In this document: positions 44,677 through 53,678 of the stretch, one piece after another | Numbering within the stretch: the first letter of the stretch is position 1 | Layout of the letters: each line of letters starts with the position of its first letter | DNA from: Sphingobium sp. MI1205 | GTDB lineage: Bacteria > Pseudomonadota > Alphaproteobacteria > Sphingomonadales > Sphingomonadaceae | Length of the DNA stretch: 64,000 bases | NCBI RefSeq assembly: GCF_001563285.1 | Contig: NZ_CP005189.1 | Location: forward strand, 62,001 to 126,000 | Direction: 5' to 3' | Notes under the pieces: model-generated | Database searches by the model: none | Told to the model about the DNA's origin: nothing | What the model saw: only the letters and a program-made list of their open reading frames with translations | Position numbers and translations under genes: made by a program

Positions 44677-46701
44677 TCAGGCAGGCTCCTTCACGCGCTG
44701 GACGATGCTGCTCGCCAGCTTCGGCGTTACTTCGGCAAGGTGATCGAAATGCGCATCGAAATGGGCCATGCCCTGGCTCATCGACCGGATTTCAGCTTCA
44801 AGGCCCTGTAGACCCGCCTCGGGAATCAGCGCCTCGATTATGTCCCAGCCAGACCAGCCTTCGCGGGTCGTCATCCGCAGCATCTGGCCCCGGCGGCTCG
44901 CCACTGCCGAGGTCATGCGGGAAGTAGCGCCCCCCGGCGTCACGATCGTCACATGGGCGACCGGTTCGAGCAGATAAGGCGATGCTGCGGCGAGCGCATC
45001 GGCCATTGCTATCCGCCCTGCGGTGCGGAAGGCGAGTTCGGAACTGTCCACGCTGTGAAATGACCCGTCGATCAATGTCGCCGCGATATCGACCACCGGA
45101 AAGCCCAGCGGCCCCTTTGTCAGTGCGTCATGCACGCCCTTTTCAACGGCGGGTATCCACTGTTTGGGAATCGCCCCGCCGGTTATCCGCTCCTCGAAAC
45201 GGACACCTTCGCCTCGTTCGAGCGGCCGAACCTCCAGCACGACATCGCCGAACTGGCCATGGCCGCCCGATTGCTTCTTGTGCCGCCCGCGCTGCGTCAC
45301 CGTCTTTCGGACGGATTCCTTGTAGGCGATCGACGGCGACTGCACTGACACGGCCACGCCATAGCGGCGCTTCAGACGCCCGAGCGCAACATTGAGATGT
45401 TCGTCGCTCACGCCATGGAGCAACGTCTCGCGCGAGGCTTCGTCCTGCGCCCAGTGGAGAGCGTGATCTTCCTCTGCCAGCCGGTTGAGGGCGGTGGACA
45501 GGCGGACCTCGTCCTTGTGATCCTTTGCCGCGATCGCAAGCGCGCAATTGGTCGCGGGCCTATCCACCGTCAGGCCGGGTCCGGTGGGCTTGCAGGCGAT
45601 GCCGACCAGATCGCCAGCCCGCACGCTGTCGACTTTGGCGATTCCCACGATCGCGCCGGGTTGCGCGGAGGCGATCTTGCTGGTGGCCGATCCCTGAATG
45701 GCGAATATGCCGCCAGCGCGCATGCTCTGTCCTGCGCTGTCCTGAAGCTCCGCGCCATCCGCCATTTGCCCGCCGAACAGCCGCGCTATCGCCAGCCGCC
45801 CGACTGTCGCCGCATGGGAAATCTTCAACACTTGCGCCGCCGCGCCGTCGATCCGCAGCCGCTGGGCCGTCTGCGCCGCTGACGGCGTGTCGTGCCGCAG
45901 CATCTTCAGCAGACGGCGGATGCCGAAACCGTTGGCGGCGGACCCGAACAACACCGGCACGATCAGGCCGCTCGCGGTTTCCTGCGCCAGGTCGGCGAAG
46001 ATGGTCTGCAGGCTCGGCTGCTCATCCGACAGAAGCTGTTCGAGCAGGATGTCGTCATGATCGGCCAGTTGTTCGAGCATGTGGAAGCGCGCGGCGCTTT
46101 CTTCACTCTTGATATCGTCGGCGATAGGGATTGGATGAGATGGCTTGCCCGCCTCATAATGATAGGCTCTTTCCAGCGCGAGATCGACGAAGCCGTCGAT
46201 ATGCTCGCCCGAGCGGAGGGGTATCTGCCGGGCGACCAGCGCCGCGCTGCTCATCGGGGCAAGGGCGGTCAGCAGGTCCTGGATAGTGCCGCGCGCCTGT
46301 TCGATCTTGTTCACGAACAGGGCATGGGGCACGCCCGCGCGTTCCAGCTTGCGCAAGACCGGTTCGGCCAGCACCGCGCGTGCCGGATCGGGATCGACCA
46401 CGACGATTGCGAGATCCACGGCGTTAAGAGCGATTGCCGCATCCTCGGCGAAACTCGGCGAACCCGGCGCGTCGACAAGGGAGAAGCGGTCGCCCATCCA
46501 CTCGAAATGCATGATGTTCATTTCAGTGGAACTGCCGCGTTCGCGCGCTTCCGGAGTCGCGTCGCCGCTACTGGTTCCCGCCTCTACCGAGCCCTGTCGC
46601 GGGATCGTGCCGGTTGTAAATAATATTGCTTCCGCGAGGCTGGTTTTTCCCGCTCCGGCGGGGCCGATCAGCGCAATGGAGCGCGTATCAATGCCGCTCA
46701 T
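44677..46701 (-). CDS. Elongation factor G-like GTPase
   Basis: 674 residues with the EF-G domain order: G1 LIGPAGAGKTSLAEAIL, DAPGSPSF as G3, VNKIEQ as G4, then domains II-V. The sequence is too divergent to be the main EF-G; a second class of EF-G-like proteins is known in Alphaproteobacteria, with unknown role. The start MSGIDTRSIAL gives a normal G domain; the longer frame to 46782 adds unrelated residues. Convergent with prlC, 19 bases apart. Confidence 0.85.
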   Translation of the reverse strand: MSGIDTRSIALIGPAGAGKTSLAEAILFTTGTIPRQGSVEAGTSSGDATPEARERGSSTEMNIMHFEWMGDRFSLVDAPGSPSFAEDAAIALNAVDLAIVVVDPDPARAVLAEPVLRKLERAGVPHALFVNKIEQARGTIQDLLTALAPMSSAALVARQIPLRSGEHIDGFVDLALERAYHYEAGKPSHPIPIADDIKSEESAARFHMLEQLADHDDILLEQLLSDEQPSLQTIFADLAQETASGLIVPVLFGSAANGFGIRRLLKMLRHDTPSAAQTAQRLRIDGAAAQVLKISHAATVGRLAIARLFGGQMADGAELQDSAGQSMRAGGIFAIQGSATSKIASAQPGAIVGIAKVDSVRAGDLVGIACKPTGPGLTVDRPATNCALAIAAKDHKDEVRLSTALNRLAEEDHALHWAQDEASRETLLHGVSDEHLNVALGRLKRRYGVAVSVQSPSIAYKESVRKTVTQRGRHKKQSGGHGQFGDVVLEVRPLERGEGVRFEERITGGAIPKQWIPAVEKGVHDALTKGPLGFPVVDIAATLIDGSFHSVDSSELAFRTAGRIAMADALAAASPYLLEPVAHVTIVTPGGATSRMTSAVASRRGQMLRMTTREGWSGWDIIEALIPEAGLQGLEAEIRSMSQGMAHFDAHFDHLAEVTPKLASSIVQRVKEPA

Positions 46702-46838
46702 CCTTGCTCTCCTCATCCATCTTTCTCGGCGAAGACGGTTGTCTGCGGGGGCGATGTTCTGCCTATATCGGGCTGAACGCAAGAGGGGCTGTCCTCAGCT
46801 TGCGTTAGCGGCCAGAAACGATGGCGGAGGCAGGTGTG

Positions 46839-47009
46839 ATGTCTGACGATAGGGAACCCAGGCGCCGGAGAAATGCGAAGCGGTGGCTATGGGTGATTGT
46901 TGCCGCCTGCATCGCTCTCGCCGCGCTGATCGCCTATACCAGCCTTGAGACGCCTGAACCCTATGCACCGACGGGCGACATGCCAGTCACGGCCCAACAG
47001 GCGCAATGA
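46839..47009 (+). CDS. Small membrane protein, 56 residues
   Basis: MSDDREPRRRRNAKRWLWVI, then VAACIALAALIAYTSLETPE and a short periplasmic tail. Basic cytoplasmic start and one membrane helix. GGAGG precedes the ATG with good spacing. Unknown function; divergent from the EF-G-like gene. Confidence 0.6.
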   Translation: MSDDREPRRRRNAKRWLWVIVAACIALAALIAYTSLETPEPYAPTGDMPVTAQQAQ

Positions 47010-47046
47010 TGCGAAGGGTGGGGCCTGTCGCGCGAGAGGAGTGCCC

Positions 47047-47067
47047 ATGCACATGACCGCTGCATGA
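47047..47067 (+). CDS. Possible six-codon leader ORF before the methyltransferase
   Basis: The best ribosome site here (AGGAG, 47037-47041) serves an ATG at 47047 that codes MHMTAA and stops at 47065-47067 with a TGA that overlaps the ATG of the methyltransferase (GCATGATC). Translational coupling, or a simple mis-positioned start, are both possible. Confidence 0.3.
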   Translation: MHMTAA

Positions 47068-47900
47068 TCGTGCCCGATCATCCCTCGAACGCCACCGGCG
47101 TGGCTGTCCACTATGATGAACTGGACCCGGCCTATCGCCATGTCTGGGGCGATCATGTTCACCATGGCTATTGGCGTGACGGCAACGAGACGCCGGAACA
47201 GGCGACGGCAGCGCTGGTCGGGCTGGTCGAAGAGAGGCTGGCGTTGGAGCCGGGCCACCGGGTCTGTGACATTGGCTGCGGCTATGGCGCGACGGCAGCC
47301 GACCTGTTGACGCGTCACCAGGTCTTCATCCTCGGCCTGACCTTGTCGCCCGCCCAGCACGCAATCGCAAAGGATCGTTCGCCCGGCTTTTCCTGCCTTG
47401 TGCGGGACTGGCTCGACAACGGCCTTCCGTCAGCATCGTTCGACCGTGCCTATGCGATCGAAAGTTCCGAGCATATGGTGGACAAGGCACGCTTCTTCAC
47501 CGAGGCGCGGCGCATATTGCGGCCGGGCGGTCGGCTGGTCGTGTGCGCCTGGCTGGAAGGAGAGTGGGTCCGACCGTGGGAAGTGCGGCGCCTGTTGCTT
47601 CCCATCTGCCGCGAAGGCCGATTGCCCAGCATGGGAAGCCGCGCCGACTATTCCGATCTGGCGGAGGTCGCTGGCTTCCGGCTGCTGGATTATCAGGACA
47701 TCAGCCGACAGGTCCGGCGCACATGGTCCATATGCCTGCGCCGATTGGCCGGGAGCATGATCCGCCACCGGGACATCCGGCAATTGGCGTTCAGCCATGC
47801 CACGCAGAGCCGGGACTTCATCCTCAGCCTGCCGCGCCTGATCGTCGCGCTCCGCACAGGCGCCATGCGCTATGGCATATTCCAGTGGGAAGTCGGCTAA
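47064..47900 (+). CDS. SAM-dependent methyltransferase (tocopherol-type N-terminus)
   Basis: 278 residues. Class I methyltransferase with the SAM motif VCDIGCGYGATAADLL and the family N-terminal VHYDELDPAYRHVWGDHVHHGYW, seen in tocopherol-, glycine- and polyketide-tailoring enzymes. Next to a type III polyketide synthase, it probably methylates its phenolic or quinone product. No membrane segment. Confidence 0.88.
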   Translation: MIVPDHPSNATGVAVHYDELDPAYRHVWGDHVHHGYWRDGNETPEQATAALVGLVEERLALEPGHRVCDIGCGYGATAADLLTRHQVFILGLTLSPAQHAIAKDRSPGFSCLVRDWLDNGLPSASFDRAYAIESSEHMVDKARFFTEARRILRPGGRLVVCAWLEGEWVRPWEVRRLLLPICREGRLPSMGSRADYSDLAEVAGFRLLDYQDISRQVRRTWSICLRRLAGSMIRHRDIRQLAFSHATQSRDFILSLPRLIVALRTGAMRYGIFQWEVG

Positions 47901-47987
47901 CCCCGGCGGCGAGTGGCGGGATAGCAGGGGGGCGGGGAACCGACGGAAATGGGAAAGCTGACCACAAGATCGCGGCAGGAAGAGCAG

Positions 47988-48656
47988 ATGGACGCGCCCG
48001 GTCTTGACCCGGCCGTCTACGAACGGGTGCTGCATGATCTGGCCCGCGTCAATCGCTGGACCTTCACGGCCTGGCCCAGCATCGCCTTCCTCAATCGCGC
48101 GATCGGCCCGGCCAGGCGTTTCCGGTTGCTCGACGTCGGGTTCGGCGAGGGGGATGTTCTGCGCGCCATCGCGCGTTGGGCGCGGCGGCGGGGGATAGAG
48201 GCGGAACTGGTCGGCGTCGATCTTAACGCAAAGAGCCTTCAGGCGGCGCGGCGCGCAACTCCTCCCGACCTCAAGATAGAGTATTGCGCGGGCGACTATC
48301 TGGACCAGCCCGAACCGTTCGACTTCATCATTTCCAGTCAGGTCGCGCACCATATGACGGATGCGCAACTTCTGACCTTTCTGCGCCATATGGAGGGGAA
48401 TGCCCGGTGGGGCTGGCTGGTCTGCGACCTGCACCGCCATGGCTTTGCCCATTGGGGCTATCCCATACTCGCCCGGCTGCTGCATGTGCACAGGATCGTG
48501 CGAGAGGACGGGCGATTGTCGATCGCCCGCTCATTCAGGCGGGCCGAATGGCGCGCCCTTCTGGCAGAGGCTGGCATATCGGAGGAACAGGTGCGGATTG
48601 TTCGCCGTTTCGCCTTTCGCCTATGCGTGGAGCGCGTGCGGGATCGACCGCTTTAA
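47988..48656 (+). CDS. SAM-dependent methyltransferase (type 12 family)
   Basis: 222 residues, with the SAM-binding RLLDVGFGEGDVLRAIARW and the acidic strand LVGVDLNAKSLQ. Second methyltransferase of the locus. AGGAAGAGC before the ATG (47988) favours MDAPGLDP over MGKLTTRS. Its stop overlaps the stop of the convergent FAD oxidoreductase by four bases. Confidence 0.87.
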   Translation: MDAPGLDPAVYERVLHDLARVNRWTFTAWPSIAFLNRAIGPARRFRLLDVGFGEGDVLRAIARWARRRGIEAELVGVDLNAKSLQAARRATPPDLKIEYCAGDYLDQPEPFDFIISSQVAHHMTDAQLLTFLRHMEGNARWGWLVCDLHRHGFAHWGYPILARLLHVHRIVREDGRLSIARSFRRAEWRALLAEAGISEEQVRIVRRFAFRLCVERVRDRPL

Positions 48657-49750
48657 GCCTTTCTGACGCGGGTCAAGGCGGCTGCGGCGGTGCCCAACGC
48701 AGGCGCGAAGCGGAGCAGGGCCATCATGGCGGCGCGGGTCATGGGAGCGGCTGCGGCATAACGCAGCGCCTCCGCGACGCCGACCGGCCTGCCGCATTCA
48801 CGCCGCCATTTCCGCTGCCAGGCGGGCGCCGCTTTCGGGCCGTCGGTCAGCAGTGCGTTGGCGGCGCTCGCGCCGCTGGCAAGTGCGATGGCGATGCCGT
48901 CGCCGGCTAGTGAGGCGATGACCGCACTTTGGTCGCCGATGCGAAAGACGCCTGGGTAGCTGGGTTGCGCGCGCCAACCATAGGGCACGCCAGCGACGGC
49001 ATCAAAACGGGTCGGAGGATCCGGTTTCAGCCTCTCCGCCAGCAGGGGCGCTTCCTGCGTCAGTTGCTTTAGCAGTGCCGGCACGTTTCCGGCCGCGACC
49101 AGCCGGGCGCGACTGACGGACAGGCAGAGATTGGCCGATCCATCCTCCTGCAACAGCAGTCCGGCATAGCCATCGTTGAACAGATGCATTTCGACCATAT
49201 TCAACAGTGCGTCCCGCAGCGTTGCAGAGGCGGGAAGGGTGGTTCGCAGCCCAATCGATGACACGGAAAAGTCGCGCGCCATCCCGCGCAGTTCGTGCTT
49301 GCCGACGCCCAGGAACAGCGTTTTGGCGGTGATCGGATCGCCTTCATCGAACCTGACGGATCGGCTGGCCGGGTCGATGGCGCGCGCTGTCCTGCCGCGA
49401 CTGACCACCGCTCCGGCAGTTGCGGCGGTTTCGATCAGGGCATTGTCGAGTATATGGCGGGAAAGGCCCGCCGCCAGGCCCGGCAGTGCGGACTCGACAT
49501 AGCGGTCAGCCGTCACCAGCCGGACCCGAGAGATCGGCGCCGCGCCCAGCTTCCAGGGGTCGATACCCAGCTCCGCGAGTGCCGCGATCGCGTCCCAGCC
49601 CAGAAAACCCCCGCATACGCCATTTTGCCCTGCCGTTCGCCGCTCCACCAGATGCGGGGCGGTTCCGGCCCTGGCTAGGACGATCGCAGCGGCGGAACCG
49701 GCGGGGCCTCCACCGATGATCAGCGCCTCCTGGTCAGTGGGGGGGGTCAT
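48653..49750 (-). CDS. FAD-dependent oxidoreductase (geranylgeranyl reductase type)
   Basis: 365 residues. Rossmann FAD site LIIGGGPAGSAAAIVLARAG at the N-terminus, and the second FAD motif GDQSAVIASLAGDGIAIALASG. It is of the phenolic hydroxylase/geranylgeranyl reductase group that accompanies type III polyketide synthases. The ATG shares one base with the synthase stop (TGATG), so the two are translated together. Whether it hydroxylates or reduces is not evident. Confidence 0.88.
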   Translation of the reverse strand: MTPPTDQEALIIGGGPAGSAAAIVLARAGTAPHLVERRTAGQNGVCGGFLGWDAIAALAELGIDPWKLGAAPISRVRLVTADRYVESALPGLAAGLSRHILDNALIETAATAGAVVSRGRTARAIDPASRSVRFDEGDPITAKTLFLGVGKHELRGMARDFSVSSIGLRTTLPASATLRDALLNMVEMHLFNDGYAGLLLQEDGSANLCLSVSRARLVAAGNVPALLKQLTQEAPLLAERLKPDPPTRFDAVAGVPYGWRAQPSYPGVFRIGDQSAVIASLAGDGIAIALASGASAANALLTDGPKAAPAWQRKWRRECGRPVGVAEALRYAAAAPMTRAAMMALLRFAPALGTAAAALTRVRKA

Positions 49751-50820
49751 CAGCCCGCCCGTGTAAAGCGGAAGCCTTCGACGGCGACGCCTGGTCCGAA
49801 AGCGAGCGCGACGCCCTGACCCTGCCTGTCCTGTTCCAGCAGGTCCGCCAATATAAACATCAGCGTCGCCGAGGACATGTTGCCGTTGCGCGAGAGGATG
49901 CCGCGGGAAACCGAGAGCGCATCACCCTTGAGGTCGAGGCCATTTTCCACTGCATCGAGGATGGAGCGGCCGCCCGCATGGACAGCCCAATTGTCGATCG
50001 TCGCGGGGTCGGACGCGCCACATAGGCGATCCCTGACGCCTTCGTCACGCAAGGCGGTCTGGATACGGCCGGGAACTTCGCCCGACAGGTGCATGATAAA
50101 GCCGGTGTCGCCAATTTCCCATCGGATCAGGTCGGCCGAGTTCGCCAGATTGATGGCGAAGGGCGTCTGCATCGCAAAACCACTGTCCTGTGCGCTGACC
50201 AGAGCCGCCGCCGCTCCATCGCCAAATTGCAGCATCATGAGCAGTCTTTCCAGCTGCTGGTCCGCCTGAAGATGCAGGGAGGACAGCTCGACCGTAACGA
50301 CCAGCGCCCGCGCGGCAGGTTCGGACCGGACGATATGGCGCGCCGTCCGCAGGGCCGCGACGGCCGCGTAGCAGCCCATGAAGCCCACCAAGGTACGCTC
50401 CACGCCCGAAAGGCCAAGCGCATCGGCGATGATCTGGTCGATACCCGGCGCAACGAAGCCAGTGCAGCTGGCCACCACCAGATGGGTGATCCCGTCAATG
50501 TCGGCCTTTGCCTTCAGCATGTCGATGGCGCGCAAGGCCAATGCGGGGGCAAAGCGTTGATACAGCTGCATGCGCTGGAATGTGGAAGGCGGCGCTTCGG
50601 CATAGAAGCCACCCGGATCGACCGGCGATCCGCCGCCCGGAACCGTGGGCAGGACCGACCAGCGATGATCGATGCCGCTCCGTTCGGCCATCCGGGTGAA
50701 CAGGCTCCGTGTCCGTTCATCCTTCAGCTGTTGGCTGGCCCAGCGAATGAAGGGGATATGGACGTCCTGATCAGGGATCGCGCAGCCGATCGCGTTGATG
50801 CAGGCACGTCTCTCGCTCAT
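49750..50820 (-). CDS. Type III polyketide synthase
   Basis: 356 residues of the chalcone/stilbene synthase fold. Catalytic Cys119 in VASCTGFVAPGID, His in NWAVHAGGRSILDAVE, and Asn in SRNGNMSSATLMFIL form the expected Cys-His-Asn triad; the C-terminal LAFGPGVAVEGF closes the active site. It extends an acyl starter with malonyl units, probably from fatty acyl-CoA or -ACP to an alkylresorcinol or pyrone. Cytoplasmic. The ATG at 50820 is preferred to the GTG at 50823. Confidence 0.95.
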   Translation of the reverse strand: MSERRACINAIGCAIPDQDVHIPFIRWASQQLKDERTRSLFTRMAERSGIDHRWSVLPTVPGGGSPVDPGGFYAEAPPSTFQRMQLYQRFAPALALRAIDMLKAKADIDGITHLVVASCTGFVAPGIDQIIADALGLSGVERTLVGFMGCYAAVAALRTARHIVRSEPAARALVVTVELSSLHLQADQQLERLLMMLQFGDGAAAALVSAQDSGFAMQTPFAINLANSADLIRWEIGDTGFIMHLSGEVPGRIQTALRDEGVRDRLCGASDPATIDNWAVHAGGRSILDAVENGLDLKGDALSVSRGILSRNGNMSSATLMFILADLLEQDRQGQGVALAFGPGVAVEGFRFTRAG

Positions 50821-51069
50821 CACATTAAACCCCTATAATCCTAGGATTTCGCACTTCGAAATAGAATCCACCCATTAGAATTTTAATTGTCCGATAATAG
50901 GTATTATGTTAATAGCTATGCCGCAGCTGTTCATGTAAACTGGACCAGTGCGAGAGGATGAGCTTGAGGGCGAGCGGATCTTTTAACAATATCTTCGAGA
51001 TAAGGTTCGAATAAGCGATTGTGCATAGGATCTACTTCGCCACATGCAGTAGTTCAGGCCTTTAGTAGT
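50821..51069. other. AT-rich gap upstream of the polyketide synthase
   Basis: 249 bases holding the promoter of the synthase on the minus strand. Distinctly AT-rich in a GC-rich region. Contains the dyad TTTCG-CACTT-CGAAA (50847-50861), about 30 bases upstream of the ATG, a possible operator, and runs such as CTATAATCC. No gene is visible. Confidence 0.45.
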
Positions 51070-51079
51070 TCAGGCCTTT
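51048..51079. repeat. 16-bp tandem duplication over the LysR stop codon
   Basis: AGTAGTTCAGGCCTTT occurs twice in direct succession (51048-51063 and 51064-51079). The second copy contains the stop codon of the lysR gene; the first repeats it downstream. Probably a recent slippage event with no effect on the protein. Confidence 0.75.
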
Positions 51080-51957
51080 AAACGTCGGGATATTTCCACT
51101 CTTTGCTGAAGCCACTGAGCGACAGCCTCGATACGCCCCAGCCGCCGCATATCGTCATGGGTGACCAGCCAGAAGCTCCGTGTGATCTCCACATGATTGG
51201 TCATCAAGGGAACCAAGCTCTGATCGCAGCGGGCGATGAAATCGGGAAGCACGCCTACGCCTGCTCCAGCGGCGATCATCCGGTGCTGAAGATTGATGCT
51301 GGTCGAACGTAAATTCGCCTCAAGGCCCGCCTCCACTTCGTCCAGATAATCCAGTTCGGGCGAGAATATGAACTCCGGGACGTAGCCAATCAGGGTGCAT
51401 TCGTGAAGGTCTGACGGCGTTCCGGGCCGGCCCACCCGTTCCAAATAGGCGGGCGCTGCGTAAAGATGCAGCCGATAGTCGCCCAAGCGGCGTACAGTTA
51501 ATCTTCCGCGTTGCGGACGTGTCAGCATCACAGCCATATCAGCCTCTCGCTTTGAGGGGTTGAGGAAGCCAGATGAGGTTATGAGGTCGAGCCGGATGCC
51601 GGGGTGTAGCTGATTGAAATCGGCCATTCCCGGTGCAAGCACCCAAGTGCCAAACCCTTCGGCGACCGAAAGTCGGACTTGGCCGGTAAGCCTGCGCTCC
51701 AATCCGCCTTCGGGTTCGACGGCCGCTAGTGCCGCGCTTTCCACCGCCTCGGCATGACCCAGCATTTCTTGGCCGCGCGTCGTCAAAACGCGATCTCCGG
51801 CCCTGACTTCGAACAGCTCCGCGCCTAGCGCAAGCTCAAGGCGAGAGAGGCGCCTCATGACCGTCGTCGCATCGACGCCGAGATTGCGAGCGGCGGCCGC
51901 GACCTTGCGTGCTCGCGCCACGGCCAAAAATACCTTAAGATCGTCCCAGTCGAACAT
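51070..51957 (-). CDS. LysR-family transcriptional regulator
   Basis: 295 residues. N-terminal winged helix with FLAVARARKVAAAARNLGVD and TTVMRRLSRLELALG, followed by the effector domain (about 90-290). Divergent from mmsA with 108 bases between; a perfect palindrome there is a likely binding site. By position it controls the valine operon. The start MFDWDDLK is the normal LysR beginning; the frame to 51975 is longer. Confidence 0.9.
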   Translation of the reverse strand: MFDWDDLKVFLAVARARKVAAAARNLGVDATTVMRRLSRLELALGAELFEVRAGDRVLTTRGQEMLGHAEAVESAALAAVEPEGGLERRLTGQVRLSVAEGFGTWVLAPGMADFNQLHPGIRLDLITSSGFLNPSKREADMAVMLTRPQRGRLTVRRLGDYRLHLYAAPAYLERVGRPGTPSDLHECTLIGYVPEFIFSPELDYLDEVEAGLEANLRSTSINLQHRMIAAGAGVGVLPDFIARCDQSLVPLMTNHVEITRSFWLVTHDDMRRLGRIEAVAQWLQQRVEISRRLKA

Positions 51958-51966
51958 TGGCCCCAC

Positions 51967-51986
51967 ATGCTGCAAATTTGCAGCAT
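51967..51986. promoter_or_regulatory. 20-bp perfect palindrome between lysR and mmsA
   Basis: ATGCTGCAAATTTGCAGCAT is identical to its reverse complement. A further half-site ATGCAGC follows at 51990-51996. It lies next to the LysR start and 80 bases before mmsA, where a LysR dimer would repress itself and activate the operon. Confidence 0.7.
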
Positions 51987-52065
51987 ATACATGCAGCGAT
52001 CCGGGATTGCTTACAAGAAGGCCTCTCCGTTACAGCAGCAATAGAGATTAGAGAGGAATAGTTGA

Positions 52066-53562
52066 ATGCGTGACATCTCCCATAAGCTCGCCTTCGCGCA
52101 TGACATCGCACCCACGCGCTACAGCGACATTTTTGATCCTAATAATGGCGGCGTTCAGGCCCGCGTGGCTTTGGGCGATGCCGCTCTGCTCGACAAGGCG
52201 GTGGAAGCCGCGAAGAAGGCGCAACCCGCTTGGGCGGCCGTCAATCCGCAGCGCCGCGCGCGGGTCATGTTTAACTTCAAGACCCTGGTCGAGAAGCATA
52301 TGGACGAGCTGGCGCATCTGCTCAGCTCCGAACATGGCAAGGTGATCGCGGATTCGAAGGGGGACATTCAGCGCGGCCTGGAGGTCATAGAATTCTGCTG
52401 CGGCATCCCGCACGTGCTGAAGGGTGAATTTACCCAAGGTGCGGGCCCTGGCATTGATGTCTACAGCTTCCGCCAGCCGATCGGCATCGGCGCGGGCATT
52501 ACGCCCTTCAACTTTCCGGGCATGATCCCGCTCTGGATGTCGGGCGTCGCCATTGCGACCGGCAACGCCTTCATCCTGAAGCCTTCGGAGCGCGACCCAT
52601 CGGTGCCCGTCCGTCTGGCGGAGCTTTTCCTGGAAGCGGGCCTGCCGGAAGGCATATTGCAGGTGGTTCACGGCGACAAGGAAATGGTCGACGCCATTCT
52701 CGACCATCCCGACATCGGCGCGATCAGCTTTGTCGGTTCGTCTGACATCGCCCATTATGTCTACAAGCGCGGCGTCGACAACGGCAAGCGCGTGCAGGCA
52801 ATGGGTGGGGCCAAGAACCACGGCATCGTCATGCCCGACGCTGATCTCGATCAGGTGGTGAACGATCTTTCGGGCGCGGCTTTCGGTTCGGCCGGCGAAC
52901 GCTGCATGGCGCTCCCCGTCGTCACCCCGGTGGGTGAGAAGACGGCGATGGCGCTGCGCGAGAAGCTGATCCCCGCGATCGAGGCGCTGCGCGTTGGCGT
53001 TTCCACCGATCCCGACGCCCATTATGGTCCGGTCGTCACCGCCGCGCACAAGGCGAAGATCGAAAGCTATATCCAGATGGGCGTCGATGAAGGCGCGGAA
53101 CTGGTCGTCGATGGACGCGGCTTTACGCTTCAGGGGCATGAGGAGGGCTTTTTCGTCGGCCCGACGCTGTTCGACCATGTGAAGCCGTCTATGCGCTCCT
53201 ACAAGGAGGAGATTTTCGGCCCCGTGCTACAGATGGTGCGCGCGGAGAGCTTCGAGGAGGCACTCGCCCTCCCCAGCCAGCATCAATATGGCAATGGCGT
53301 CGCGATCTTCACCCGCAACGGCCACGCCGCCCGCGAATTTGCAGCGCGCGTCAATGTCGGCATGGTCGGCATCAACGTGCCGATCCCGGTGCCGGTCGCC
53401 TATCACACCTTCGGCGGATGGAAGCGGTCGGCCTTTGGCGACACCAACCAGCATGGCATGGAAGGCGTGAAGTTCTGGACCAAGGTCAAGACCATCACCC
53501 AGCGCTGGCCCGATGGCGGCGCCACCAGTGACAGCGCCTTCGTCATCCCGACAATGGGGTGA
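52066..53562 (+). CDS. mmsA: CoA-acylating methylmalonate-semialdehyde dehydrogenase
   Basis: 498 residues. Converts methylmalonate semialdehyde to propionyl-CoA with NAD+ and CoA, the last step of valine breakdown. Catalytic Cys280 in GSAGERCMALPV and the Gly-rich SFVGSSDIAHYVYKR are typical of the MmsA class of aldehyde dehydrogenases. First gene of the second valine operon; GAGAGGAATAG precedes the ATG. Confidence 0.96.
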   Translation: MRDISHKLAFAHDIAPTRYSDIFDPNNGGVQARVALGDAALLDKAVEAAKKAQPAWAAVNPQRRARVMFNFKTLVEKHMDELAHLLSSEHGKVIADSKGDIQRGLEVIEFCCGIPHVLKGEFTQGAGPGIDVYSFRQPIGIGAGITPFNFPGMIPLWMSGVAIATGNAFILKPSERDPSVPVRLAELFLEAGLPEGILQVVHGDKEMVDAILDHPDIGAISFVGSSDIAHYVYKRGVDNGKRVQAMGGAKNHGIVMPDADLDQVVNDLSGAAFGSAGERCMALPVVTPVGEKTAMALREKLIPAIEALRVGVSTDPDAHYGPVVTAAHKAKIESYIQMGVDEGAELVVDGRGFTLQGHEEGFFVGPTLFDHVKPSMRSYKEEIFGPVLQMVRAESFEEALALPSQHQYGNGVAIFTRNGHAAREFAARVNVGMVGINVPIPVPVAYHTFGGWKRSAFGDTNQHGMEGVKFWTKVKTITQRWPDGGATSDSAFVIPTMG

Positions 53563-53568
53563 GGTCAG

Positions 53569-53597
53569 GGAGGGGGCGGCATCTTGCCGCCCCCTCC
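53569..53597. terminator. 12-bp hairpin after mmsA
   Basis: GGAGGGGGCGGC (53569-53580) and GCCGCCCCCTCC (53586-53597) are perfect arms around ATCTT. No T-run follows, so it may attenuate read-through into the acyl-CoA dehydrogenase gene or stabilise the mmsA end. Confidence 0.55.
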
Positions 53598-53678
53598 TCC
53601 GCCGTATCGGCAGGGCAAGCCTGATGCCGATGGATGCTGATCTCCGCCAGCGTGCGGGATGTGTTTGGACAATAGGCC

